NCBI RefSeq assembly: GCF_004353825.1
Contig: NZ_SMNA01000001.1
Location: forward strand, 372,001-436,000
Reading direction: 5' to 3'
Source: Occultella glacieicola
GTDB taxonomy: Bacteria; Actinomycetota; Actinomycetes; Actinomycetales; Beutenbergiaceae
DNA length: 64,000 nucleotides
Shown: piece by piece, positions 41,985-50,300 of the stretch
How the letters are laid out: each line of letters opens with the position of its first letter
How positions within the stretch are numbered: the first letter of the stretch is position 1
The notes under the pieces: model-generated
Databases searched by the model: none
Seen by the model: the letters and a program-made list of their open reading frames with translations, nothing else
What the model was told of the DNA's origin: nothing
Translations under genes and position numbers: made by a program

Positions 41985-42528
41985 ACGGATCCTCGACGGC
42001 ATCGCCGTCGGTGAGGGCGACCTCGTCCTCGATCTCGGCTCCGGGACGGGTGCGCTGACCCTGCCGCTGGCCGCGCGCGGCGCCCGGGTGATCGCGGTGG
42101 AACTGCACGCCGGCCGGGCCAGGTCGCTGCGCCACGCCGTCGCCGGTCAGGACCGGGTGCAGGTGGTGGAGGGTGACCTGCTGGAGACACCGCTGCCCCG
42201 GAGGCCGTTCCGGGTCGTCGCGAACCCGCCCTACGCCGTCGCCGCGGCCCTGGTCCGGCGCCTGACCGGCCGGGACTCGGCGCTGCGCCGGGCCGACCTG
42301 GTGGTGCCCCGGTGGATGGCGAACCGGTACGCCGCCGCCCCGCCGCGCGGGTTCACGGCCGAGGTCGGCGCGCACGTGCCGGCCGCCGCCTTCGACCCGC
42401 CGCCCCGGGCGGACAGCGCCGTGCTGGTGCTGCGCCGGACCCGGGCGCCGCAGCGACGCCAGGGTCAGCGGGGCCGGCAGGGTCAGCGGGGTCGACGGGG
42501 CCGGCGGGCCGCCCCCATGCGCCGCTGA
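41926..42528 (+). CDS. Erm-type 23S rRNA (adenine-N6)-methyltransferase
   Basis: A 200-residue enzyme that methylates an adenine of 23S rRNA, giving resistance to macrolide-type drugs in known Erm proteins. It starts near NGQRRWGWHRL, as in actinomycete Erm proteins, followed by VLDLGSGTGALTLPLAARGA (SAM motif I) and VVANPPYAVAAALVRRL (motif IV NPPY). VVPRWMANRYAAAPPRGF is a conserved region. The C-terminus is short and runs into a basic repeat (QRRQGQRGRQGQRGRRGRR) that may bind RNA. The start is GTG 41926, without a ribosome site, inside a possible leader ORF. The gene is also close to the KsgA family, but the N-terminus favours Erm. Confidence 0.82.
   Translation: MSGNGQRRWGWHRLRTTWAERILDGIAVGEGDLVLDLGSGTGALTLPLAARGARVIAVELHAGRARSLRHAVAGQDRVQVVEGDLLETPLPRRPFRVVANPPYAVAAALVRRLTGRDSALRRADLVVPRWMANRYAAAPPRGFTAEVGAHVPAAAFDPPPRADSAVLVLRRTRAPQRRQGQRGRQGQRGRRGRRAAPMRR
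42459..42510. repeat. CAGGG-type 9/18-bp repeat in the Erm gene 3' end
   Basis: Imperfect units of the kind CAGGGTCAG-CGGGGCCGG follow each other and encode the basic tail QGQRGR-QGQRGR. A related repeat lies in the MFS gene at 10547. Confidence 0.6.
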
Positions 42529-42579
42529 CCGTGCCGACCGGCCGGCCGGCCGCTCGGGCCAGCGACCGTCGGCCGTGAG

Positions 42580-44217
42580 TCACGCCTGTGCGGCGTGTGC
42601 CTCCTCGTACTCGGCCCGGATGTCGTCCCCGCCACCGGACTTCCACGAGGCGACCGTCTCGTCCCAGGAGTCCACCGGTTCCCGACCGAGCAGGATCCCG
42701 TTGCGGGCGTCGTTCAGCATCGTGGTCAGTTGCCCGCCGACCCGGCCCTGGGTCTCGGAGTACAGGCCCCAGGAGGCCGTGAGGGAACTGGCCGGAACGG
42801 CGACCGCCTGGTGGTCGTACACCGCCTGGGCCACGTCCGGGCGCCCGGGGAAGTACGTCTCCTTGGGTGCGTCGACGAGGTACTCGACCGGGAACGCGCC
42901 GTTGGAGGTGTAGGCCAGGCCGTCCTGGGTGAGGACCGGCTCGCTGCCCTCGAACTCGAACGTCACGCCCTCGATGCCGTAGCTGCGGAACAGGTGCTCC
43001 TCGGTTCCGAACGGTGCGGCCAGGTAGTTCAGGACCTGCAGCAGCAGCCGGATCCGGTCCGGGTCGGCCTGCGCCAGCGAGGTGAAGGAGTTGTTGGGCA
43101 TGCCCTGCCACATCGGGGCCGGCTCGCCGTCGGGGCCGGGCGCCACCTGGAGCCCGAGCCGGTAGGCGTCGCCGATCGTGTTCCGGGCGAAGAAGCCGGC
43201 CACGGCCGTGTAGGTGTCCTCGATCACGGCGGCCGAACCCTGGCTGAACCAGGCCTTGGCGTCGGCGTTCGCGCCGCCCACACCGTCGGGGTGGACGAGG
43301 CCCTCCTCGACCAGTCGGCGGCCGAACTCGAGCGCATCCTTCTGCTCCGGCACCTCCAGGGCGTGCGTGAACGCCCCGGCGTCGTCGACCATCCACTCGT
43401 TCGTGATGCCGACCATCGACTGCAGGACCACGAACGGGATCTCGGTGAGCGCCCAGGCGTTGCCCTGCGGGTCGGTCATGTCCCGGCACAGCTGCAGGAA
43501 CTCGTCGAGGCCGGCGAAGGACGGGTCGACGCCGCGGGCCTCGAACAGGTCGTCGCGGGTGAAGATGATCTGGGAGCCGGTGATACCCCGCTGCACCGGC
43601 AGGCCGTAGATCCTGCCGTTGAAGACGGTGCCTCGCCAGGAGTCGGTGGGCAGGTTCGCCAGGAACGGGTAGTCCGCGATCGCGTCGCCGGCCAGGAACT
43701 CGGTGAGGTCCTGGCACTTGGCCTCGAGGAACTGCGGCAGTTGCGACAACGAGTCGTCGACGTTGAAGATGTCGCCCAGGTTGTCGCCGGCCACCGCCGT
43801 GGCGAACCGTTGCGGGTAGTCGGCGCCGGGGGTGATGGACAGCTGCAGTTCCGAGCCGACCCGCTCGTTCAGCTCGGCCCAGTACGGGTTCCGGTCCGCC
43901 GTCGGCGGGATCGGGGCGAAGGTGCCCATCGAGGCCGAGACCGGTTCGCCGTCGCCCGGCTTCTCGGAGGTCGCCGGCTGCGGGTCGGACGGATAGGCGA
44001 AGAACACGTGCGGGATCCCACCCTCGCCCACGATGTCCGGCTGCACCCCCTCGTAGGGGATGTAGGTCGGCAGCACCGCCGCCGGGCCGGACGGGTCGCC
44101 GCCCGGCTCCGCCCCGGACGAGTCCGAGCAGCCGGCCAGGGTCGGTGCGGCGGCGAGGGCGGCCAGGCCGCCGAGACCTCCGCGCAGGACGTTGCGGCGG
44201 GAGATGAACGTGCTCAT
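42580..44217 (-). CDS. Extracellular solute-binding lipoprotein of an ABC importer (LplA-like)
   Basis: A 545-residue binding protein. The N-terminus MSTFISRRNVLRGGLGGLAA contains a twin-arginine motif (SRRNVLRGG), and a lipobox LAGC follows near residue 29, so it is exported by Tat and lipid-anchored. The rest is a family-1-like sugar or oligosaccharide binding fold, with YWAELNERVGSELQLSITPG and FNGRIYGLPVQRGITGSQII. It is the last gene of the transport cluster, 46 bases after the second permease gene. The partners (two permeases) are encoded next. No ATPase gene is present, so it likely shares a general MsmK-like ATPase, as Lpl-type systems do. The ligand is unknown. Confidence 0.9.
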   Translation of the reverse strand: MSTFISRRNVLRGGLGGLAALAAAPTLAGCSDSSGAEPGGDPSGPAAVLPTYIPYEGVQPDIVGEGGIPHVFFAYPSDPQPATSEKPGDGEPVSASMGTFAPIPPTADRNPYWAELNERVGSELQLSITPGADYPQRFATAVAGDNLGDIFNVDDSLSQLPQFLEAKCQDLTEFLAGDAIADYPFLANLPTDSWRGTVFNGRIYGLPVQRGITGSQIIFTRDDLFEARGVDPSFAGLDEFLQLCRDMTDPQGNAWALTEIPFVVLQSMVGITNEWMVDDAGAFTHALEVPEQKDALEFGRRLVEEGLVHPDGVGGANADAKAWFSQGSAAVIEDTYTAVAGFFARNTIGDAYRLGLQVAPGPDGEPAPMWQGMPNNSFTSLAQADPDRIRLLLQVLNYLAAPFGTEEHLFRSYGIEGVTFEFEGSEPVLTQDGLAYTSNGAFPVEYLVDAPKETYFPGRPDVAQAVYDHQAVAVPASSLTASWGLYSETQGRVGGQLTTMLNDARNGILLGREPVDSWDETVASWKSGGGDDIRAEYEEAHAAQA

Positions 44218-44263
44218 GATGTGTTCCTTTCGATTCCGGGGGACGACGTCGCGGGGCGGGCGG

Positions 44264-45151
44264 TCAGCCTTTGACCGCTCCGGTGAGGACGCCTTTGGCG
44301 AAGTGACGCTGGAGGAAGGGGTAGACGATCAGGATCGGAACGATCGTGACCACGAGGATCGCCATCTGTACCGAGGCCTGCGGTGGCACCACGTCCACCG
44401 TGGCGCCGAGGTCGGAGGCCCCCAGCTCCGCGTTGTTGACGACGTAGGTGCGCAGCACGAGCTGGAGCGGCCACTTGCCGGAGTCGTTCATGTAGAGCAG
44501 CGCGTTGAAGAACGCGTTCCAGTACCCCACCGCGTAGAACAGCCCGATCACGGCCAGCACGGCCTTGGAGAGCGGCAGCACGATGTTCGTGAAGATCCGA
44601 AGGTGGCCGGCGCCGTCGATGCGGGCGGAGTCGGTCAGTTCCGCGGGGATGCCCATGAAGAAGGAGCGCAGGACGATCACGTTGAACCCGCTCAGGGCCG
44701 TCGGCAGGATCAGGGCCCAGTAACTGTCCAGCAGCCCGAACTCCTTGACCACCAGGTAGTTCGGGATCATCCCGGGCGAGAACAGCAGGGTCAGCAGCAC
44801 CAGCATCAGCATCGGCTTCTGCCCGAACGAACCCTGCCGGGAGAGGGCGTAGGCGAGCAGCGTCGAGGCGACCAGGCTCACCGCGGTTCCGACCACGGTG
44901 ATCCCGATGCTGACCAGCATCGCCTGCGAGACCACGCCACCGGCGAAGATCGACCGGTAGGCGTCCCAGGTGACGCTCGACGGGAACAGCACGAACCCGC
45001 CCGCCGCGTTGACCTGTTCACGGGTCGCCAGGCTGGTGGACACGATGCCGACGAACGGGATGATCACCAGGGCGCAGATCACCGTCAGTGCGATGCCCTT
45101 GACGGCACGCGCCGGCATCGGCGGTGCGTCCAGGCGGCGGGAGGCGCTCAT
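44264..45151 (-). CDS. ABC importer permease, LplC/MalG-like
   Basis: A 295-residue membrane protein with six transmembrane segments. The cytoplasmic EAA loop, ELTDSARIDGAGHLRIFTNI, lies near residue 180, where the ATPase docks. The N-terminus SASRRLDAPPMPARAVKG and the LVASTLLAYALSRQGSFGQK region are like CUT1 sugar permeases of the Lpl type. The ATG overlaps the stop of the upstream permease (ATGA at 45148-45151). Together with the other permease it forms the membrane channel. Confidence 0.92.
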   Translation of the reverse strand: MSASRRLDAPPMPARAVKGIALTVICALVIIPFVGIVSTSLATREQVNAAGGFVLFPSSVTWDAYRSIFAGGVVSQAMLVSIGITVVGTAVSLVASTLLAYALSRQGSFGQKPMLMLVLLTLLFSPGMIPNYLVVKEFGLLDSYWALILPTALSGFNVIVLRSFFMGIPAELTDSARIDGAGHLRIFTNIVLPLSKAVLAVIGLFYAVGYWNAFFNALLYMNDSGKWPLQLVLRTYVVNNAELGASDLGATVDVVPPQASVQMAILVVTIVPILIVYPFLQRHFAKGVLTGAVKG

Positions 45152-46149
45152 GACTTGTACACCCCCGCTTCCCCGAAGATGTGCGCGACCTTGTTGGCGC
45201 CGAGGACCAGGATCACGCCGACCACTCCCTTGACGAGTCCGACCGCTGCCGAGACGCCCCACTGCCCGCCGACGATGCCGTTGTTGTAGACGTAGGTGTC
45301 CAGGACCTCGCTCGCGGCCAGGCCGACACTGTGCTGCTGCAGGATGATCTGCTCGAAGCCGACCGTGAGGGAGTCGCCGAGCCGCAGGATCAGCAGCAGG
45401 ATGATCAGGCCGCGGATGCCCGGCAGGGTGACGTGCCAGAGCTGGCGGATCCGGGAGGCGCCGTCCACGCTGGCCGCCTCGTAGAGGGAGGAGTCGATCT
45501 GCGAGAGGGCGGCCAGGAACAGGATCGTCGCCCAGCCGGTGTCCTTCCAGATCACCTGGGTGGTCAGCAGGGTCACGAACAGGTCCGAGTTGCCCATCAG
45601 CGAGATCGGGTCGAGGCCATTCGCCCGCAGCGTGTTGTTGATGAGTCCGCTGCCGCCGACGATCTGCTGGAACACCGCGACCACGATCACCCAGGACAGG
45701 AAGTGCGGGAGGTACAGGATCGACTGGACCACGCGTTTGATCCGCTCGGACAGCAGGCTGTTCAGCAGCAGGGCCAGCGCGATCGGCGCCGGGAACACGA
45801 ACACGACCTGGACGAGGGTCAGCACGAGTGTGTTGCGCAGCGCACGCAGGAACGCCGGGTCGCCGTTGAGGATGACCTCGAAGTTCTCCAGCCCCACCCA
45901 CGGGCTGGACCCGAACGGCAGGAACGGGACGTAGTCCTGGAACGCGATCACGTTGCCGATCAGGGGCAGGTAGTGGAACCCCAGGACCAGGGCCATGCCG
46001 GGGACGGCCATCAGGATCAGGGCCCGGTCGCGGTGCAGCCGCCGGTACCAACGCTGCTTGTGCCGGCGTGACGGCGGGCGGGTCGCCCCGGTGACCGCCC
46101 GGGCCTCGGGGGCCCGTACGGCGACCGGGTCGGTCGCGGTGTGACTCAC
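45148..46149 (-). CDS. ABC importer permease, LplB/UgpA-like
   Basis: A 333-residue membrane protein. The N-terminal part is basic (RHKQRWYRRLHRDRALILM) and followed by six hydrophobic segments. FLPFGSSPWVGLENFEVIL is the usual CUT1 periplasmic loop, and the EAA motif SLYEAASVDGASRIRQLWHV lies near residue 220. The start is GTG 46149 with a strong AGGAGGAGAGC upstream. The TIM-barrel isomerase gene ends 47 bases before it, and the cluster order is enzymes first, then permeases, then binding protein, so uptake and catabolism of one substrate are coupled. Confidence 0.92.
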   Translation of the reverse strand: MSHTATDPVAVRAPEARAVTGATRPPSRRHKQRWYRRLHRDRALILMAVPGMALVLGFHYLPLIGNVIAFQDYVPFLPFGSSPWVGLENFEVILNGDPAFLRALRNTLVLTLVQVVFVFPAPIALALLLNSLLSERIKRVVQSILYLPHFLSWVIVVAVFQQIVGGSGLINNTLRANGLDPISLMGNSDLFVTLLTTQVIWKDTGWATILFLAALSQIDSSLYEAASVDGASRIRQLWHVTLPGIRGLIILLLILRLGDSLTVGFEQIILQQHSVGLAASEVLDTYVYNNGIVGGQWGVSAAVGLVKGVVGVILVLGANKVAHIFGEAGVYKS

Positions 46150-46196
46150 GCTCTCCTCCTTTGGACGCGTGTCGATGGATGGACGAGTGCCCGCAG

Positions 46197-47060
46197 TCAG
46201 TCGGTGCCGGCGGCGGCGTCGTAGAGGCGGCGCGCGAGCGCGAGGTCCCGGGCCACCACCTCGGTCAGTGGCCGGTCCGGTTCGGTGTACTGGCCGCTCA
46301 GGCAGACCGGTCCGGCGTAGTTGCGCAGCCGCACCTGGGACATCACCGCGGACCAGTCGGACAGCCCTTCGGCGCCCTCCACGTACCAGGGACGCCACTG
46401 GGTCCGGGTCCTGGTCGCGGAGTCGTGTCCTGGTTGCGGTGCCAGGGCGCGGTAGACGGCGTTCTTCAGGTTCACGATGCCCAGCCGTGGTGCCGCGATC
46501 TCGAGGGTGAGCATCGGGTCGTCCCCGGCGAGCGCGTCGTGCGCCGCATCCCAGATCAGCGTGAAGTCCGCGTGCGGGAGACCGTCCAGCAGGTCGAGGA
46601 CCTGCGCGGTGGAGGCGACGTACCGACCATGGTGGGGCTGCACCCCGACCTTGACGCCGTACTGGCGGGCCCACCGTGCGGACTGTTGCAGCTGGGCCCG
46701 GAACCTGGCCACGGACGCGATGTAGCCGTCCGCTTCGATCGGTGCCATCACCCGGATGGTCGGCACGCCGGACGCCTGACAGGCGGCGAACGTCGGCTCG
46801 GTCAGGTCGCCGGCGACGCTGATCGGGACCACCCCGGAGTCGCCGAGCTGTGCGACGAACTCGGGAAGGCGGGCCTCGACCCGCTGAGGGGTCACGAAAC
46901 TGTTCGGCCGCACCGGGATCTCGACGCCGGTGAACCCGATGCCGGAGACGAGGGTGCCGAGCTGCGCGCCGGACAGGTCCGCCCAGGGCTTGGCGAAGAC
47001 GGACCAGATGATCCGCTCCCGTGACATCACACCGCCCACGGCGGTTTCTGCTTCTGTCAT
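46197..47060 (-). CDS. Sugar phosphate isomerase/epimerase-like TIM barrel protein
   Basis: A 287-residue xylose-isomerase-like TIM barrel (AP endonuclease 2 family). Typical segments are GFTGVEIPVRPNSFVTPQRV, IRVMAPIEADGYIASVARFR and the metal-site region TLIWDAAHDALAGDDP, then LGIVNLKNAVYRALAPQ. The metal ligands Glu, Asp and His are spread over these loops. The reaction is uncertain: isomerase, epimerase or dehydratase are all known in this fold. ATG 47060 follows the stop of the enolase-family gene by 5 bases, so it belongs to the same transcript. Confidence 0.87.
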   Translation of the reverse strand: MTEAETAVGGVMSRERIIWSVFAKPWADLSGAQLGTLVSGIGFTGVEIPVRPNSFVTPQRVEARLPEFVAQLGDSGVVPISVAGDLTEPTFAACQASGVPTIRVMAPIEADGYIASVARFRAQLQQSARWARQYGVKVGVQPHHGRYVASTAQVLDLLDGLPHADFTLIWDAAHDALAGDDPMLTLEIAAPRLGIVNLKNAVYRALAPQPGHDSATRTRTQWRPWYVEGAEGLSDWSAVMSQVRLRNYAGPVCLSGQYTEPDRPLTEVVARDLALARRLYDAAAGTD

Positions 47061-47065
47061 GGTGA

Positions 47066-48247
47066 TCAGTCCTGCTCTCCGTAGTTCAGGGGGCGCGCCA
47101 GCGCCCGGATCTGGTCCTCGTCCACGTCGACGCCGAGCCCCGGACCGTCCGGGACCCGCGCCACACCGTCGGTGATCTGCAGTCCGTCGACGAACAGCTC
47201 GGCGAGCAGTTCCGGGCCGTTGAGCTCCGCCGGCAGCGCCAGGTCCACCAGGCTGAACAGGTGCAGGGCGGCCGCGAAGCCGATCCCGCAGTCGGTCAGT
47301 CCACTGGCGAGGACCTCGAGGCCGTGCGCCTCGGCGACGGCGACGGTCCGCAGGGCCGCGCGCAGTCCACCCGCCTTGCAGACCTTCACCACCACCAGGT
47401 CGGCCATGTCGAGCGTGATGTTCCGGGCCAGGTCGGCACTGCTGAAGTTGCCCTCGTCGATCGCGATCGGCAGGTCGGTCTTCGACCGCACGCGGCGCAT
47501 CCCGCCCCAGTCCACGCTCGGCACCGGCTGCTCGAGGCAGTACAGGTTCGGCACGTCCTCGAGCTGCCCCAGGAGCTGATGCACGGCGGCGGGGCGGTAG
47601 GACTGGTTCGCGTCCAGCCAGATCGGCTTCCCCTGGGCGTGCGCGGCGACCGTGTGCACGGCGGCGGCGTCCGCGCTCACGTCGCCGGAGATCTTCACCT
47701 TGTAGGCGTGCAGCTCGCTCGACTCGAGGACCCGCCGACGGACCACGTCCAGCGGGTCCACCCCGATCGCCGAGCACAGCGGCAGCTCGGTGCGGGTGGC
47801 GCCGCCCAGCAGCGCGTGCACCGGCACGCCCAGCACCCGCCCGGCCAGGTCGTGCAGGGCGATGTCGACGGCCGCCTTGGCGAACGGGAACGCACTGGAG
47901 ACAGACGGGCTCAGGACCGCGCTCGCGCGGCGATGGAACGACTCGACCCGGGTCGGGTCGGTGCCGATCAGCAGCGGCGCCAGGTAGCGGCGGATGATCA
48001 CCGCCATCGTCTCGACGGTCTCGTGGCTCCAGCTCGGGAGGGCGCGCTGCTCGCCCCAGCCGACGTGGCCGTCGGTGGCGGTGAGCTTCACGAACAGCAC
48101 GTCACCGTGCTCGTGCGCGGAACCCACCGATCCGCTGCCGAGGACGAACCGGTGTTTGAACGGCACCGGCACCGCGAACACCTCGACGGCGTCGATCCTG
48201 CTGACGACACCGTGCTGGGTGCGTGACGCGGTCGGCACGGCGTTCAC
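47066..48247 (-). CDS. Enolase-superfamily protein of the KxK (muconate lactonizing/dipeptide epimerase) subgroup
   Basis: A 393-residue enzyme with the mandelate-racemase-like N-terminal cap and barrel. The acid-base lysines are in LHAYKVKISG (K-x-K) and VVVKVCKAGGLRAA, and the metal ligands are Asp (IWLDANQSYRP), Glu (YCLEQPVPSV) and Asp (IAIDEGNFSS). The K-x-K motif points to the MLE subgroup, not mandelate racemase. GTG 48247 overlaps the hydroxyacid dehydrogenase stop at 48244 (GTGA). The substrate may be an acid sugar, a lactone or an N-acyl amino acid; sequence alone cannot decide. Confidence 0.9.
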   Translation of the reverse strand: MNAVPTASRTQHGVVSRIDAVEVFAVPVPFKHRFVLGSGSVGSAHEHGDVLFVKLTATDGHVGWGEQRALPSWSHETVETMAVIIRRYLAPLLIGTDPTRVESFHRRASAVLSPSVSSAFPFAKAAVDIALHDLAGRVLGVPVHALLGGATRTELPLCSAIGVDPLDVVRRRVLESSELHAYKVKISGDVSADAAAVHTVAAHAQGKPIWLDANQSYRPAAVHQLLGQLEDVPNLYCLEQPVPSVDWGGMRRVRSKTDLPIAIDEGNFSSADLARNITLDMADLVVVKVCKAGGLRAALRTVAVAEAHGLEVLASGLTDCGIGFAAALHLFSLVDLALPAELNGPELLAELFVDGLQITDGVARVPDGPGLGVDVDEDQIRALARPLNYGEQD

Positions 48248-49230
48248 GCGCTGACCGCCAGCCGCGCCGGATCGACGTAGGAGGTGCCCCGGGTGCCATC
48301 GCGCAGCCAGGCCTCGACGTCGGCCATGACGAACCGGCTGAGGTCCGCGTGCCCCTGGATGGTGTCGCCGGCGACGTGCGGTGTGAGCAGGACGTTCGGC
48401 GCGGCGCGCAGCTCGGCGGAGAGGGTGGGTGGTTCGGGCTGGAACACGTCCAGGGCGGCGAGGATCCGGCCCTCGAGGATCGCCTCGGTGAGGGCGGGAC
48501 CGTCCAGGGTCGCGGCCCGTGCGGAGTTGACCAGGATCGTGCCCGGCCGGATCCTGGCGATGAGGTCGGCGCCGATCAGGCCCTCCGTCTCCGGGGTGCT
48601 CGGCACGTGCAGGGAGATGATGTCGGCGTCCATCACCTCGATCAGGGACGCCCGGCGCACGCCGAGCGCGCCCGCCCGCTCTGCGGTCAGGTACGGATCG
48701 AAGACGAGCAGGTCGACGGCGAACGGTTGCAGCAGGCGGATGAGGGCGCGTGCCGTGGAACTCGCCCCGACCAGCCCGACCGTCCGTCCGGTCAGTTCCG
48801 AGCCGCGCAGCCGGGGCTGCTTCCAGCCGCCGTCCCGCAGCGCCCGGTCGAGCTGAGGCAGGCGGCGGAGCAGCGTCAGGATTGCACCGAGGCAGTACTC
48901 GCCGACGGACAGCGCGATCCGCTCGCCCGCCGAGAAGACGGTCGTTCCGGCCGCCATGGCGTCGAGGTCGACCAACCGCTTCACGGAGCCGGCGGCATGC
49001 GCCACGGTCTTCGGCGTGCGCCCGGCGGTGAGCAGCGTCGTGTCCAGGTGCGGGGTTCCCCAGCTGCTGAGCACCACGTCGGCGCCGGTGACGAGGTCGG
49101 CGACCTCCTCGACGCCGAGTTCCGTGCTCCCCCAGCGCACGGAGAAGGTGGACTCCAACCAGTGGCGCGTCGCCGGGGAGCAGACATCCTCGGCTCGGGC
49201 TGGGGTCATCAGGGCTGAGAGGCTGATCAC
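48244..49230 (-). CDS. D-isomer-specific 2-hydroxyacid dehydrogenase family protein
   Basis: A 328-residue NAD-dependent dehydrogenase. The catalytic Arg is in ILVNSARAATLDGPAL, the Glu in AALDVFQPEPPTL and the His in LLTPHVAGDTIQGHADLSRF. The nucleotide-binding loop reads TVGLVGASSTARALIRLL, where the usual G-x-G-x-x-G has lost its last glycines, as in a subgroup with an ASxxx loop. It reduces or oxidises a 2-oxo/2-hydroxy acid. GTG 49230 has TAGGAG upstream. It is the first gene of the catabolic cluster, and the LysR gene diverges from it. Confidence 0.87.
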   Translation of the reverse strand: MISLSALMTPARAEDVCSPATRHWLESTFSVRWGSTELGVEEVADLVTGADVVLSSWGTPHLDTTLLTAGRTPKTVAHAAGSVKRLVDLDAMAAGTTVFSAGERIALSVGEYCLGAILTLLRRLPQLDRALRDGGWKQPRLRGSELTGRTVGLVGASSTARALIRLLQPFAVDLLVFDPYLTAERAGALGVRRASLIEVMDADIISLHVPSTPETEGLIGADLIARIRPGTILVNSARAATLDGPALTEAILEGRILAALDVFQPEPPTLSAELRAAPNVLLTPHVAGDTIQGHADLSRFVMADVEAWLRDGTRGTSYVDPARLAVSA

Positions 49231-49297
49231 GCAGGACTCCTAGGGTCTGGAACGGGTGCGGTTGATTGGAGGCTAGGCCGCAGGGGTCATGCGCGTC

Positions 49298-49327
49298 CAA
49301 GCCCGATATCGCATGGCTTGATACGTT
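49298..49327. promoter_or_regulatory. LysR-type operator and lysR -10 box
   Basis: CAAGCC (49298-49303), an 11-base spacer holding CGATATCG, then GGCTTG (49315-49320) forms an inverted repeat of the LysR T-N11-A type. It is followed at once by TACGTT (49322-49327), the -10 box 6 bases before the LysR gene start. The site can serve both the divergent catabolic operon and negative autoregulation. Confidence 0.75.
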
Positions 49328-49333
49328 CTCTGC

Positions 49334-50221
49334 ATGGTCTACACGCTGGCTCAGCTCCGCGGCTTCGTGGCCGTCGCCGAGCACGGTCACTTCGGCCGAG
49401 CGGCGCAGTCGCTGCTGACCAGCCAGCCCTCCCTCAGCCGGCAGGTCCAGGGCCTGGAGCGGGCCGTCGGCGTCTCCCTGTTCGAGCGTGGGCCTCGCGG
49501 TGTGCAGCTGACCGTCGCCGGGCACGTGTTCCTGCGCGACGCCCGGCGCATCCTCTCGCTCTCCGAGGGGGCACCGGAGACTGCCAGGCGAGTTGCCGCG
49601 GGACGGGCCGGTCGGATCCAGGTCGCCTTCATCAGCGCCGCGGCGCTGAGCACGCTCGAGCCGCTCCTGACCGAGATCAGCTTCGAACTGGCGCAACTGG
49701 AGGTCGCGCTGGTCGAGCTCAGCGGTGCCGAACAGCTGCAGGCCCTGGCCGACGGCCGGATCGACCTCGGCCTCGTCCGCCCGCCGGTGCCGACCGAGGA
49801 GTTCGATGCCCAAGCGGTCCATGCCGAGCCGTTGATCGTGGCCCTCCCGGTGGGCCACCATCTCGCGGAGAAGGACGGCCCGATCGCTGCGGACGACCTC
49901 ATCGACGAGCCGATCCTGGAGTACGCCGAGGACGGCACGGACTACCTCCACGACCTCTGCGTGCGGCTGCTCGGCAGCGAGAACTTCGTGGCCGCGCAAC
50001 GCGTGTCCCAGCTGTCCACCGCCCTCGCTCTGGTGCGGGCCCGCCGCGGCATCGCGCTCGTCCCGCGCTCGGCGGCGGCCATGAGGTTCGACGGCGTCAT
50101 CCACCGCGAGGTGGCGGGCTCGTCGCCACTGGTCACGCTGCACGCCTGTTGGCGCCGCGACACGATGAATCCGGCCCTGATCAATGTGATCGCGTACCTG
50201 CGGGCCCGGTTGCAGCCCTGA
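49334..50221 (+). CDS. LysR-family transcriptional regulator
   Basis: A 295-residue regulator. The N-terminal HTH is RGFVAVAEHGHFGRAAQSLL followed by TSQPSLSRQVQGLERAVGV, the classic LysR pattern. The rest is a type-2 periplasmic-binding-like effector domain (e.g. RIDLGLVRPPVPTEEFDAQ, and PLIVALPVGHHLAEKDGP). It likely binds a metabolite of the neighbouring catabolic cluster and activates it. The ATG at 49334 lies 6 bases after TACGTT, so the message is leaderless. The divergent operator overlaps its promoter. Confidence 0.92.
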   Translation: MVYTLAQLRGFVAVAEHGHFGRAAQSLLTSQPSLSRQVQGLERAVGVSLFERGPRGVQLTVAGHVFLRDARRILSLSEGAPETARRVAAGRAGRIQVAFISAAALSTLEPLLTEISFELAQLEVALVELSGAEQLQALADGRIDLGLVRPPVPTEEFDAQAVHAEPLIVALPVGHHLAEKDGPIAADDLIDEPILEYAEDGTDYLHDLCVRLLGSENFVAAQRVSQLSTALALVRARRGIALVPRSAAAMRFDGVIHREVAGSSPLVTLHACWRRDTMNPALINVIAYLRARLQP

Positions 50222-50300
50222 CGCCACGGGCCAGGGGTCGGGTGACGGAGACGCGAACCCGGGCCGCTCGGGCGTCGGCGGTCCTTGCCATACTCACCCC

